Shown piece by piece: positions 7,027 through 14,131 of a stretch of 23,294 nucleotides of DNA. Made by a program: the position numbers and the translations under genes. The stretch covers positions 1 through 23,294 of the forward strand of contig JBHHZI010000039.1 in assembly GCA_046757965.1 (NCBI GenBank), written 5' to 3'. Positions within the stretch are counted from its first letter, which is position 1. Every line of letters starts with the position of its first letter. The notes beneath the pieces were generated by a model. The model did not search any database. It was not told where the DNA came from and saw nothing but the letters and a program-made list of their open reading frames with translations. The DNA is from JBHHZI01 sp046757965 (GTDB lineage: Bacteria; Acidobacteriota; Polarisedimenticolia; SMYD01).

Positions 7027-8337
7027 GTGATCGATCGCTACAGCCGGCCGCAGATGGCCGGCCTGTTCACCGACGAGGCCCGCTTCCGGCGCTGGCTGGA
7101 CGTGGAGATCGCAGTGTGTGAGGTGCTGGCGCGCCGGGGCCTCGTGCCGGCGGATGCTCTGGCGACGATCAAGGACCGGGCGGGCTTCGATGTGGATCGG
7201 ATCGCCGCCATCGAGGCCACCACACACCACGATGTGATCGCCTTTCTGACGGCCGTCGGTGAGAAGGTCGGGCCGGCGGCGCGCTACATTCATTTCGGAC
7301 TGACCTCGTCCGACGTGATCGATACGGCGCTGTCGTTGACCCTGTTCGAGGCGGCGGACCTGCTGCGCAAGGATCTCGAGATGCTGTCGGCCACCTTGCG
7401 GCGCCAGGCCCTGGCCCATCGCCGCACCGCCATGGTCGGGCGAACCCATGGCATTCATGCGCTGCCCACCACGCTGGGCCTCAAGTTCTTGCTCTGGTAT
7501 AGCGACACGCGGCGATCCATCGAACATCTCGGCCGGGCAAGCGAGACGCTGCGTGTGGGCAAGGTTTCCGGAGCGGTGGGCACGTACGCGGCGCTGGACC
7601 CGGACGTGGAAGAGGAGGTCTGCCATCTCCTGGGGTTGCGTCCGGCGCCGGTGTCGACGCAGGTGCTCCAGCGAGATCGCCACGCAGCTTATGTCTCGGC
7701 TCTGGCCCTGATCGCGGCGAACCTGGAGAAGATCGCGACGGAGATCCGGGGTCTCCAGCGCACCGACATCCGGGAGGTGGAGGAGCCGTTTGCCAGTGGC
7801 CAGAAGGGCTCGTCGGTCATGCCTCACAAGCGCAATCCCGTGGCGTGCGAGAACGTGTCGGGTCTGGCGCGGGTGGTGCGCAGCAACGCCCTGGCGGCGC
7901 TGGAGAACATTGCCCTCTGGCACGAGCGAGATATCTCCCATTCGTCGGTGGAACGGGTGATTCTCCCGGATTCCTCGATCCTGGTCGACTACATGATTCA
8001 TCGAATGAACGGCGTCCTCTCCGGCCTGCTGGTCTACCCGGAGCGCATGCGCGAGAACCTGGGACGGATGCGCGGGCTCGTCTTCTCGGCCGAGGTTCTC
8101 CTGGCGCTGGTCCGTGCCGGAGCGACGCGGGACGAGGCGTACGGCATCGTGCAGCGCAACGCCATGCGTGTGTGGGACGGCGACCACACCCTCAAGGACC
8201 TGCTGATGGCCGACGAGGCGGTGACCGCACGGGTGTCCATAGAGGAGATCGAGCAGGTGTTCGATCTCGATCACCAGCTGCGCAACGTGGACTCGATCTA
8301 TGCGCGGGTCCTCGGCGATGAGCCGGAGGTGGCATGA
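7027..8337 (+). CDS. purB: Adenylosuccinate lyase
   Basis: Catalyses two fumarate-releasing steps in purine synthesis: SAICAR to AICAR, and adenylosuccinate to AMP. The 436-residue length is normal. The signature SSVMPHKRNP (residues 262-271) is exact; TSSD (93-96) and the catalytic-region His of GRTHGIHA (141) are also present. I chose the GTG at 7027 because the sequence VIDRYSRPQMAGLF matches the usual PurB N-terminus and a six-G ribosome-binding site (AGGGGGG, 7016-7022) is adjacent; an ATG at 6964 would add 21 unrelated residues. The stop overlaps purS (ATGA), so purB, purS and purQ are translationally coupled. The G-rich ribosome site is complementary to a loop of the candidate small RNA at 3168-3334. 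Confidence 0.96.
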   Translation: MIDRYSRPQMAGLFTDEARFRRWLDVEIAVCEVLARRGLVPADALATIKDRAGFDVDRIAAIEATTHHDVIAFLTAVGEKVGPAARYIHFGLTSSDVIDTALSLTLFEAADLLRKDLEMLSATLRRQALAHRRTAMVGRTHGIHALPTTLGLKFLLWYSDTRRSIEHLGRASETLRVGKVSGAVGTYAALDPDVEEEVCHLLGLRPAPVSTQVLQRDRHAAYVSALALIAANLEKIATEIRGLQRTDIREVEEPFASGQKGSSVMPHKRNPVACENVSGLARVVRSNALAALENIALWHERDISHSSVERVILPDSSILVDYMIHRMNGVLSGLLVYPERMRENLGRMRGLVFSAEVLLALVRAGATRDEAYGIVQRNAMRVWDGDHTLKDLLMADEAVTARVSIEEIEQVFDLDHQLRNVDSIYARVLGDEPEVA

Positions 8338-8591
8338 AGGCACGCATCTACGTGACGCTTCGCTCGGGCGTTCTCGACCCGCAGGGCAAGACGGTCTGTC
8401 AGTCCCTGCAGGATCTGGGGTATGGCGAGGTCGAGGACGTGCGGATCGGTCGCTACCTCGAGGTGGATGTGGCCAGCCATCCGGAGAACCGCGCGCGTCT
8501 CGAGGAGATGTGCCGCCGGGTGCTGGCCAATCCGGTGATCGAGGACTTCGTCATCGACTGGGATGATTCCGGGAACGGGGAGCCGGCATGA
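8334..8591 (+). CDS. purS: Phosphoribosylformylglycinamidine synthase subunit PurS
   Basis: The small subunit of the three-part FGAM synthase (PurS, PurQ, PurL), which bridges the glutaminase and the synthetase. The 85-residue length is typical. The family pattern is clear: an N-terminal strand KARIYVTLRSGVLDPQGKTV, then LGYGEVEDVRIGRYLEVDV, and the closing helix-strand ending NPVIEDFVIDW. It overlaps purB by 4 bp at the start and purQ by 4 bp at the end, so stoichiometry is probably set by coupled translation. Confidence 0.95.
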   Translation: MKARIYVTLRSGVLDPQGKTVCQSLQDLGYGEVEDVRIGRYLEVDVASHPENRARLEEMCRRVLANPVIEDFVIDWDDSGNGEPA

Positions 8592-9256
8592 AGGTCGCTG
8601 TCATCGTGTTCCCGGGCAGTAACTGTGACCATGACGTGCACCATGTGCTGAAGCGTGGGCTCGGCGTCGATGCCGCGCTGGTCTGGTACCGGGACACCGA
8701 TCTGCGGGGCTATGATGCCGTCGTGCTGCCGGGTGGGTTCTCTTATGGGGACTACCTGCGGAGCGGTGCCATCGCATCCCTGGCGCCGGTCATGCGGGAG
8801 GTCTCGGCCCTGGCCGGCCGCGGGGCGCCGGTGCTGGGCATCTGCAACGGCTTCCAGATCCTGTGCGAGGCGGGCCTGCTGCCCGGCGCCCTGCAGAGAA
8901 ACCGGGATCTACGGTTCGTCTGCCAGGACGTGACCGTGCGCGTCGAACAGACCGACACGCCGTTCACCGGCTGCTACACCGCCGGCGATACCATCCGGAT
9001 GCCGGTGGCTCACTTCGACGGCCGCTATTTTGCCGACCCGGAGGTTCTCGACGGCTTGGAAGACGAGGCCCGGGTCATCTTCCGCTATGCGACCAATCCG
9101 AACGGAGCCGCGCGAGACATCGCCGGCATCGCGTCAGAGCGCCGCAACGTCGTGGGATTGATGCCCCACCCCGAGCGTGCCTGCAATTCCCTGCTCGGCA
9201 GCGCTGACGGCCGGCGGGTCTTCGAATCGCTTGCGGAGAGCTGTATCGGCGCCTGA
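8588..9256 (+). CDS. purQ: Phosphoribosylformylglycinamidine synthase, glutaminase subunit PurQ
   Basis: A class I glutamine amidotransferase that releases ammonia from glutamine for FGAM synthesis. The 222 residues include the oxyanion region VLPGGFSYGDYLRSG, the nucleophile in GICNGFQIL (Cys86) and the His/Glu of LMPHPERA (His194, Glu196), so the catalytic triad is complete. The start overlaps the stop of purS. No purL follows: after 33 bp the next gene is on the other strand, so the synthetase subunit must be encoded elsewhere. Confidence 0.95.
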   Translation: MKVAVIVFPGSNCDHDVHHVLKRGLGVDAALVWYRDTDLRGYDAVVLPGGFSYGDYLRSGAIASLAPVMREVSALAGRGAPVLGICNGFQILCEAGLLPGALQRNRDLRFVCQDVTVRVEQTDTPFTGCYTAGDTIRMPVAHFDGRYFADPEVLDGLEDEARVIFRYATNPNGAARDIAGIASERRNVVGLMPHPERACNSLLGSADGRRVFESLAESCIGA

Positions 9257-9289
9257 AGGACCCGCCTCTTCCGGCGCCGGGATGCTCTG

Positions 9290-10219
9290 TCAGGAGCCCT
9301 TCCGCCGCCACGGCCGGGACTGAAGAATCGACCGGGGCGATCGAAGGGCGGGCTCGAGGCCCGGCTCGACGGTCTCGACGGGTTTACGGTCCGCAGGCGG
9401 CTGCGGGAGCTGATCGACGGCGAGCGTCGGGGCCGGGGGCAGCCCTGAGAGCAGGTCGGCGAACTGCAGTGGGGGCGGAAGATGGAAGCGCATCGATCGC
9501 CCGGTGCGCGGATGGGCGAAGGCCAGCCGGTCCGCATGGATGGCCGCGGCCGGCGCCGGGGGGCCGGGAAGCGGCACCACGGGCCAGCCCGCGGTTCCCA
9601 GGGCGGCCAGGGGATGGGCGCCGACCGGCGTGGGTGGCAGGATCTGGACCAGCGCGTGATCGCGGAAGCGTCCCAGGAGGCGGTACGTCCATCCCGGCGC
9701 GTCGGGCAGGGGTCCCGAGGGGCGCGGCACGATGCCGCGGACCAGGGCGGTGAAGTGGCGCAGGCCCCGGCCGCCATGGAACTGCCGGACGAGGCGGTGC
9801 AGGATTCCTGGCTGGCGCGCGCCGATGACCAGTCCGGAGATCTCGCGATCGAGGCCGAGCACGGCCCGCGGGCGTCCGGCCCGTCGTGCCGGCTCGGTCC
9901 GGCCCGGCGGCCCGGCGATCAGCGCGCGGGCCAGGGGGACACCCCCTGGCTTGAAGGCCACGAAGAAGCCCGGCTCGTCGTGGAGGAGGTAGGCTGCGCG
10001 GTCACCGGGCGGCGCCGACTCGATCTCGATCCGGTCGCCCGACTCGAGCGTGAGCGACGGGCCGGCGGGATGGCAACCATTGACACGCAGGCGGCGCGCA
10101 TCGAACAGGTGCCGGATCTTCGCCCGGTTCATGTCGGGGAGCCGACGGGTGAGCAGCCGGTCGATACGCAGACCGGCCTCGTCCGGTTCGACCTGCAGGA
10201 GAGTATGGCGTCTGTCCAC
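9290..10219 (-). CDS. RluA-like pseudouridine synthase with degenerate active-site motifs
   Basis: A 309-residue protein with an N-terminal S4-like RNA-binding segment (about residues 15-70, RIDRLLTRRLPDMNRAKIRHL...RRLRVNG). The remainder follows the RluA layout, ending with HADRLAFAHPRTGRSMRFHL and a PLQFADLL tail. The canonical HRLDxxTSG motif reads LGLDREISG, so the catalytic Asp (124) remains but the preceding His-Arg is lost. The KPxGxxVHP and HQIRxHL motifs are also eroded. It could be a divergent active enzyme or an RNA-binding relic. The GTG at 10219 is the chosen start; it lacks a strong SD, but a TATACT -10-like box (10235-10230) is 10 nt upstream. It lies 29 bp after the thioredoxin-fold gene. 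Confidence 0.75.
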   Translation of the reverse strand: MDRRHTLLQVEPDEAGLRIDRLLTRRLPDMNRAKIRHLFDARRLRVNGCHPAGPSLTLESGDRIEIESAPPGDRAAYLLHDEPGFFVAFKPGGVPLARALIAGPPGRTEPARRAGRPRAVLGLDREISGLVIGARQPGILHRLVRQFHGGRGLRHFTALVRGIVPRPSGPLPDAPGWTYRLLGRFRDHALVQILPPTPVGAHPLAALGTAGWPVVPLPGPPAPAAAIHADRLAFAHPRTGRSMRFHLPPPLQFADLLSGLPPAPTLAVDQLPQPPADRKPVETVEPGLEPALRSPRSILQSRPWRRKGS

Positions 10220-10248
10220 GGCGCCGAAGAGTATAGCCTCGGCCGATG

Positions 10249-11313
10249 TCAGGTGGGGTCGGGGCGTTTCGACCTGCGGCTGTCGAGGTGGACGAGGAGC
10301 TGCAGGCGATAGAGTTCCATGGCCACCCAGGCGTCTTCCGGCGAATAGATCGCCGCGGCCTCGAGGGCGTGAAAGGCCTGGTAGAGCCGGCCGCTGGATT
10401 CCGCGAGCCGGGCCAGGGCGAGCAGCTGTGGCACCGAGCGGGGGTCGCGCCGCCGGGCCGCCATCAATGTCTGGCGCATCTCCTCGACGCGGATCCCGCT
10501 CCGGGCCGCGAAGAACCCGGCTCGCGCGGCGGTGAGTGGGTCGAGTCCGAGGCGGTGCAGAGCGCTCTCCAGCGCATGCAGGGCGACGCCGGGATCACCG
10601 CGGCGATCGAGATCGGTGGCCAGATCAAAGGCGGCTCGACGCAGGGTGGCCGGGTCCCCCTGCTGGTCGAGGAAGCGGTCCACGTCCGCGGCCGTGGCGA
10701 TGGAACGATTCTTCGGGTTCGCCCTGGCCATCGCCGCAGGCGGCGTGGCCTCTCCGGCCCGCTCTTCGAGCCGGGCTCGCAGGCGCGCGGCGCCGTCTCG
10801 GTCCCCCCAGCTCATCAGCTGATCCAGGCTGGCCCGCAGCGCCGCAGCGTCTGGAGCGGGCACCGGATGGCTGGACCCGTGTCGCCGTGCGATCACCTGG
10901 AGCTGTTCGGAGAGCCAACTGCGCTCGATCCGTTTCTCCCGTCGGGTGGCCTCCAGGCCACCGGGGCCGAGAAAGAGGATCGCCGGGACGGTCTTGACGC
11001 CCAGCGCCTCCGCGGCACGGCCACCGGCCTCGTCATGGAGGTCGATACGCATGCGGATGAACGGCCGGATCAGCGGCACGAATTGCGGATCCTCGGTGAC
11101 GAGACGCTCGAGATCGTCGCAGGGCACGCAGCGGGGCTGTCGAACCAGCACGAGGATCGGCTGGCCGGTTTCCCGGGCTAGACGCTCGGCTGCCGCCAGG
11201 TCGGGGCCGGCCCATCCGGGATCGAGGGGGGTCTCGTCCGCGGCCACGGCGGTCGAGAAGACCGTCGGAACCAGGGCCGCAAGCACCAGGGATGTCCATC
11301 GCAAGCGACGCAT
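10249..11313 (-). CDS. Secreted thioredoxin-fold protein with helical (TPR-like) C-terminal region
   Basis: A 354-residue protein with a signal peptide (residues 1-25, cleavage near AVAA). A thioredoxin-like domain follows (about 35-145): redox motif RCVPC (Cys62, Cys65), and the cis-Pro loop VKTVPAILFL (Pro110). The C-terminal 150 residues are helical and TPR-like (ALHALESALHRLG, LARLAESSGRLYQAFHALEAAA). It probably acts in periplasmic thiol-disulfide chemistry on a partner held by the helical domain; that role is inferred. I chose the ATG at 11313 over an upstream start at 11379 because the signal peptide begins there and a near-consensus promoter ends exactly 6 nt before it. Confidence 0.82.
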   Translation of the reverse strand: MRRLRWTSLVLAALVPTVFSTAVAADETPLDPGWAGPDLAAAERLARETGQPILVLVRQPRCVPCDDLERLVTEDPQFVPLIRPFIRMRIDLHDEAGGRAAEALGVKTVPAILFLGPGGLEATRREKRIERSWLSEQLQVIARRHGSSHPVPAPDAAALRASLDQLMSWGDRDGAARLRARLEERAGEATPPAAMARANPKNRSIATAADVDRFLDQQGDPATLRRAAFDLATDLDRRGDPGVALHALESALHRLGLDPLTAARAGFFAARSGIRVEEMRQTLMAARRRDPRSVPQLLALARLAESSGRLYQAFHALEAAAIYSPEDAWVAMELYRLQLLVHLDSRRSKRPDPT

Positions 11314-11319
11314 GGCCGG

Positions 11320-11348
11320 AATATACGGGCGACAGGGGTGGCCGGCAA
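11320..11348 (-). promoter_or_regulatory. Promoter of the thioredoxin-fold gene, probably giving a leaderless mRNA
   Basis: Minus-strand -35 TTGCCG (11348-11343), 17-bp spacer and -10 TATATT (11325-11320), then 6 nt (CCGGCC) to the ATG. With usual start-site spacing, transcription begins at the start codon itself. No SD is present. Confidence 0.65.
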
Positions 11349-11375
11349 CGCCGCGATGGCCGGCCCTTGTCCGGG

Positions 11376-12287
11376 TCACCGGTCGGTCGGGGCGCTGGTC
11401 TCGGCCTTCAGGTACGGGGTGCCTTCGCGGGCCGCCCGATCGCGGAAAGCGGAGAGGAGCCGCTTGAAGACCGGCCCCGGCTGTCCATCGCCCACCGGAT
11501 GGCCGTCAAAGTCGACGACGGGAATGAGCTCGGCGCCGGTCCCGGTGAGGAACATCTCATCGGCCGTGGCGAGATCTTGGACCACCAGGCCCACCTCGAG
11601 GGCCGGGATGGCCATCTCCCGGGCCAGGTCGACAACCACCCGCCGGGTGATACCTCCCAGGAGACCGTAATGCGCCGCCGGCGTGCGCAATTCGCCATCC
11701 CGGACGATGAAGACGTTGTCCGCCGTGGCCTCGGCGACGTAGCCGGCCTCGTTGAGCATGATGCCCTCGTCGGCGCCGAGTCGATTCGCCTCGATCTTGC
11801 CGAAGATGTTGTTCAGGTAGTTCAGGCTCTTGATCTGGGCGGGCAGCGAGTCCGGGCGGTTGCGGCGAGTGGTCACCGTGACCACCCGGAGGCCGTCGCG
11901 GTACTTCTCGGGAGCGTAGAGCTGGATCCCGCCGGCAATGATGTAAATGCGCGGGCCCGCCGTGCACTTGCGGGGATCGATGCCGAGATCGCCGACGCCG
12001 CGGCTGACGATGAGACGGATGTAGAGGTCCGGCTCAGACGTGCGCTCGCACGTCTTCAGGACCAGATCTTTCATCTGTTCCGGGGAGATGGGGAGGGTCA
12101 GGTGGATGCCACGCGCCGAGTCGTACAGCCGTCGCAGGTGCTCGTCCAGACGGAACACCTTGCCCCCGTATGCCCGGATGCCCTCAAAAATCCCGTCACC
12201 GTAAAGAAACCCGTGATCGTAGAGGGAGACGGTGGCCTCGTCGCGCTGGTCGACGAATTCTCCGTCCAGGTAGATGCACAACCCCAT
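11376..12287 (-). CDS. ilvE: Branched-chain amino acid aminotransferase
   Basis: A PLP fold-type IV transaminase that interconverts leucine, isoleucine and valine with their 2-keto acids using glutamate/2-oxoglutarate. The 303 residues carry the Schiff-base Lys in QIKSLNYLNN (Lys153), the conserved GYVAEATADNVFIV (Glu186) and the MFLTGTGAELIPV phosphate-binding region. The N-terminal YDHGFLYGDGIFEGIRAY is diagnostic of the branched-chain rather than D-amino-acid members, though the two overlap. The ATG at 12287 has no SD but has a promoter with its -10 just 6 nt upstream. The C-terminal end lies 62 bp before the thioredoxin-fold gene start, which has its own promoter inside or beside the end of ilvE. 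Confidence 0.94.
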   Translation of the reverse strand: MGLCIYLDGEFVDQRDEATVSLYDHGFLYGDGIFEGIRAYGGKVFRLDEHLRRLYDSARGIHLTLPISPEQMKDLVLKTCERTSEPDLYIRLIVSRGVGDLGIDPRKCTAGPRIYIIAGGIQLYAPEKYRDGLRVVTVTTRRNRPDSLPAQIKSLNYLNNIFGKIEANRLGADEGIMLNEAGYVAEATADNVFIVRDGELRTPAAHYGLLGGITRRVVVDLAREMAIPALEVGLVVQDLATADEMFLTGTGAELIPVVDFDGHPVGDGQPGPVFKRLLSAFRDRAAREGTPYLKAETSAPTDR

Positions 12288-12293
12288 GCCGGG

Positions 12294-12323
12294 AGTCTAC
12301 CGGAGGGCCGAAGTCTCCGTCAA
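12294..12323 (-). promoter_or_regulatory. Promoter of ilvE, probably giving a leaderless mRNA
   Basis: Minus-strand -35 TTGACG (12323-12318), 18-bp spacer and -10 TAGACT (12299-12294), then CCCGGC and the ATG. No SD and no room for an attenuation leader, so control by leader-peptide attenuation is unlikely here. Confidence 0.6.
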
Positions 12324-12359
12324 ATGGACCGCCGCGCCGCGCGGCAACGCCCGCTCCGG

Positions 12360-12914
12360 TCAGGTCCAGACGATGTTGAAGAGGCAGAACGGAGAACCGG
12401 TGGCCGAGCAGCCGCCCTCGGTGACGTGGACCGCCCGGCCGCCGGACATCTCGACCACGGTCCGGTAGAATCCCCTGGCGACCAGGCAATTGGTGCGGGT
12501 GGAGCACGGCACGTAGGTGTTCCGGATCACCGCCCGCTGCGCGCCCATGAGCGTCACCTCCTGCTTGCCCTCGTCGTAGAAGCGGGAATGCAGGCTGGCA
12601 AGGCGCTGCAGGAGCGGGCCCGGACCGTCCTTCAGGAACGCCCGGTAGGTGCCGGAGAGCGCCCTGCGAGCGGAATCGGCACCCATCTCCTCGCAGATGG
12701 AGGGGTCGCCGTTACCGAAGAGAGCGACGATGGCCTCGTCGATCCGGTTGTACAGATCGAACGGGTACCACGACGTGGCCAGCACGCGCGGCCGCAGCGC
12801 GGCCGCATCGCCGGTTGCCATGGAGTCGAGCAATCGGTCGGTGGCGTCCGACCCGAAGCGGTCCCGGAGAAACGCCAGACGATTGAGGATGTTGCTGCCC
12901 TTGACGCTTGACAT
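12360..12914 (-). CDS. TIGR02265/DUF2378-like protein
   Basis: A 184-residue protein that resembles the TIGR02265 (DUF2378) family best known from myxobacteria. The signs are a VKGSNILNRLAFLRDRFG start, a central TSWYPFDLYNRIDEAIV motif, LSGTYRAFLKDGPGPLLQRLASLHSRFYDEG, and a V4R-like Cys-containing C-terminus (VTEGGCSATGSPFCLFNIVW). No enzyme function is established for the family; the C-terminal pattern recalls small-ligand-binding V4R/heme-NO-like domains. No signal peptide, so probably cytoplasmic. The ATG at 12914 is preferred to one at 12947 because similarity begins at VKGS and a promoter lies just upstream. It is divergent from the dCMP deaminase gene. Confidence 0.68.
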   Translation of the reverse strand: MSSVKGSNILNRLAFLRDRFGSDATDRLLDSMATGDAAALRPRVLATSWYPFDLYNRIDEAIVALFGNGDPSICEEMGADSARRALSGTYRAFLKDGPGPLLQRLASLHSRFYDEGKQEVTLMGAQRAVIRNTYVPCSTRTNCLVARGFYRTVVEMSGGRAVHVTEGGCSATGSPFCLFNIVWT

Positions 12915-12928
12915 GATTCTCGAGGTGC

Positions 12929-12957
12929 AAGGTACAGATGTCGCCACCCGTGTGCAA
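12929..12957 (-). promoter_or_regulatory. Possible promoter of the TIGR02265-like gene
   Basis: Minus-strand -35 TTGCAC (12957-12952), 17-bp spacer and weak -10 TACCTT (12934-12929). The octamer GTGCAAGG occurs twice on the plus strand (12925-12932 and 12952-12959), overlapping both boxes, and could be an operator. Confidence 0.4.
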
Positions 12958-12970
12958 GGCCGGACGGGTC

Positions 12971-12990
12971 GGCTAGAATCGTTCCGGAGG
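12971..12990 (+). promoter_or_regulatory. -10 box and ribosome-binding site of the dCMP deaminase gene
   Basis: TAGAAT (12974-12979) in a GGCTAGAAT context, followed by the strong SD GGAGG (12986-12990) 6 nt before the ATG at 12997. No good -35 is seen; the region overlaps the divergent promoter. Confidence 0.4.
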
Positions 12991-12996
12991 GCACGG

Positions 12997-13461
12997 ATGT
13001 CCGCGGCGCGGATCGGGTGGCACGACTACTTCATGAACATCGCCCGGCAGGCGGCGACCCGGGCGACCTGCGACCGCAAGCATGTCGGCGCGGTGATCGT
13101 GCGGGACCGGACCATCCTCTCCACCGGATACAACGGCAGTATCCGCGGGATGCCTCACTGTGACGATGTCGGGCATCTCATGGAGAACGGGCACTGTGTG
13201 GCGACCCTTCACGCCGAGGCCAATGCCGTGCTCCAGGCGGCCAAGAACGGTGTGATGATCGACGGCGCGGAGGTCTACACGACGGCGTCGCCATGCTGGA
13301 ACTGCTTCAAACTCCTCGCCAATGCCGGAATTCGCCGTATTTATTACGGCGAGTTCTACCGTGACGAGCGCAGTCTGGACGTGGCCGGTCGGATCGGGAT
13401 GGAACTGGTGGATCTCACGCCCGCCGGAGGCGGTGTCGACAAGGAGGGGCAGGACGCATGA
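12997..13461 (+). CDS. dCMP deaminase family protein (ComEB-like)
   Basis: A 154-residue zinc-dependent deaminase. The motif LHAEANAV gives the zinc-binding His72 and proton-shuttling Glu74, and SPCWNCFKLL gives zinc ligands Cys100 and Cys103. The N-terminal half (VGAVIVRDRTILSTGYNG, then GMPHCDD...HC) matches deoxycytidylate deaminases rather than cytidine deaminases. The reaction is dCMP to dUMP, feeding thymidylate synthase. The ATG at 12997 is set by a GGAGG 6 nt upstream and by similarity. The stop overlaps the next gene (ATGA at 13458-13461). Confidence 0.92.
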   Translation: MSAARIGWHDYFMNIARQAATRATCDRKHVGAVIVRDRTILSTGYNGSIRGMPHCDDVGHLMENGHCVATLHAEANAVLQAAKNGVMIDGAEVYTTASPCWNCFKLLANAGIRRIYYGEFYRDERSLDVAGRIGMELVDLTPAGGGVDKEGQDA

Positions 13462-14075
13462 ATCGACGGGTCTTTGCGATGGGCCTCGTTCTGGTCAGCC
13501 TGGTGGGCGGAGCACCGTCGCAGACCACTGCCCAGATGGCGAAGCCGCGCCCGGGTTCGACCCACGGTGTCCCGGTCGAGGTCGTGCGCACGCCGGCGGA
13601 CGCCAGGATCCCGGCACCGGCCGACCTGGATGAGACGACGATGCCCCGGGAATTCGTCGAGTCGTTCCTGGTCGCCCTGGCGGCGCACGATCCCGGCCTG
13701 GTCTACGACACCTACCTCGATGTCACCTTCAGGCGGCAGGTGCCGCGAGAGTCGTTCGTCAAGCGCATGGGGCAACTCACGGACGTCGTCGGCGATCTGC
13801 AGAAGCTGGCGGTCATGTACCTGCGCCAGGACAACGGCGCCGGTCCCACCCCCGATCACGGCCGGGCGAAATACATCCTGATCTTCGATCACGATCCGAA
13901 GGTCGAGGTCAAGGTCGAGTTTCTCCGGGCGAACGACGGCGCCTGGCGCATCACGGATTACTCGCTCGATTCTCCGGCGCTGGCGCGTCTGTATGCTGAG
14001 CCGTCGAGAGCCGACGATGATGACGCCGCGAGGGCGCCGCAGCCGGAGGTGCCGCCCGCGCCGCGCCGGCGCTGA
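13458..14075 (+). CDS. Secreted NTF2-like protein of unknown function
   Basis: A 205-residue protein with a signal peptide (residues 1-26, ending TTAQ). Residues about 60-175 have an NTF2/DUF4019-like pattern: helix FVESFLVALAAHDPGLVYDTYLD, then FRRQVPRESFVKRMGQL, a strand AVMYLRQD, and the paired strands KYILIFDHD, KVEVKVEFLRANDGAWRITDYSL. The last 30 residues are Asp/Ala then Pro/Arg-rich and likely disordered. The family assignment is tentative. Its start is coupled to the dCMP deaminase stop, an odd pairing of a periplasmic protein with a nucleotide enzyme. Confidence 0.7.
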   Translation: MNRRVFAMGLVLVSLVGGAPSQTTAQMAKPRPGSTHGVPVEVVRTPADARIPAPADLDETTMPREFVESFLVALAAHDPGLVYDTYLDVTFRRQVPRESFVKRMGQLTDVVGDLQKLAVMYLRQDNGAGPTPDHGRAKYILIFDHDPKVEVKVEFLRANDGAWRITDYSLDSPALARLYAEPSRADDDDAARAPQPEVPPAPRRR

Positions 14076-14131
14076 CGGCATCGTTGCCGCGCGGCCGAGA
14101 GGCGCTCGATTCTCCGGTGCGTTCTCCGCGT

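Noticed and set aside
10230..10235. TATACT as an independent promoter for the RluA-like gene.
   Set aside because: No -35 box at the right distance and only 29 bp separate it from the upstream gene, so co-transcription is more likely.
11292..12911. A 539-codon plus-strand open frame antisense to ilvE and the TIGR02265-like gene.
   Set aside because: Long antisense frames are expected at this GC content; the minus-strand products have intact family motifs.
13963..14117. A 15-bp direct repeat CGCTCGATTCTCCGG (13963-13977 and 14103-14117).
   Set aside because: Just two copies, one inside a coding region, with no mobile-element context.
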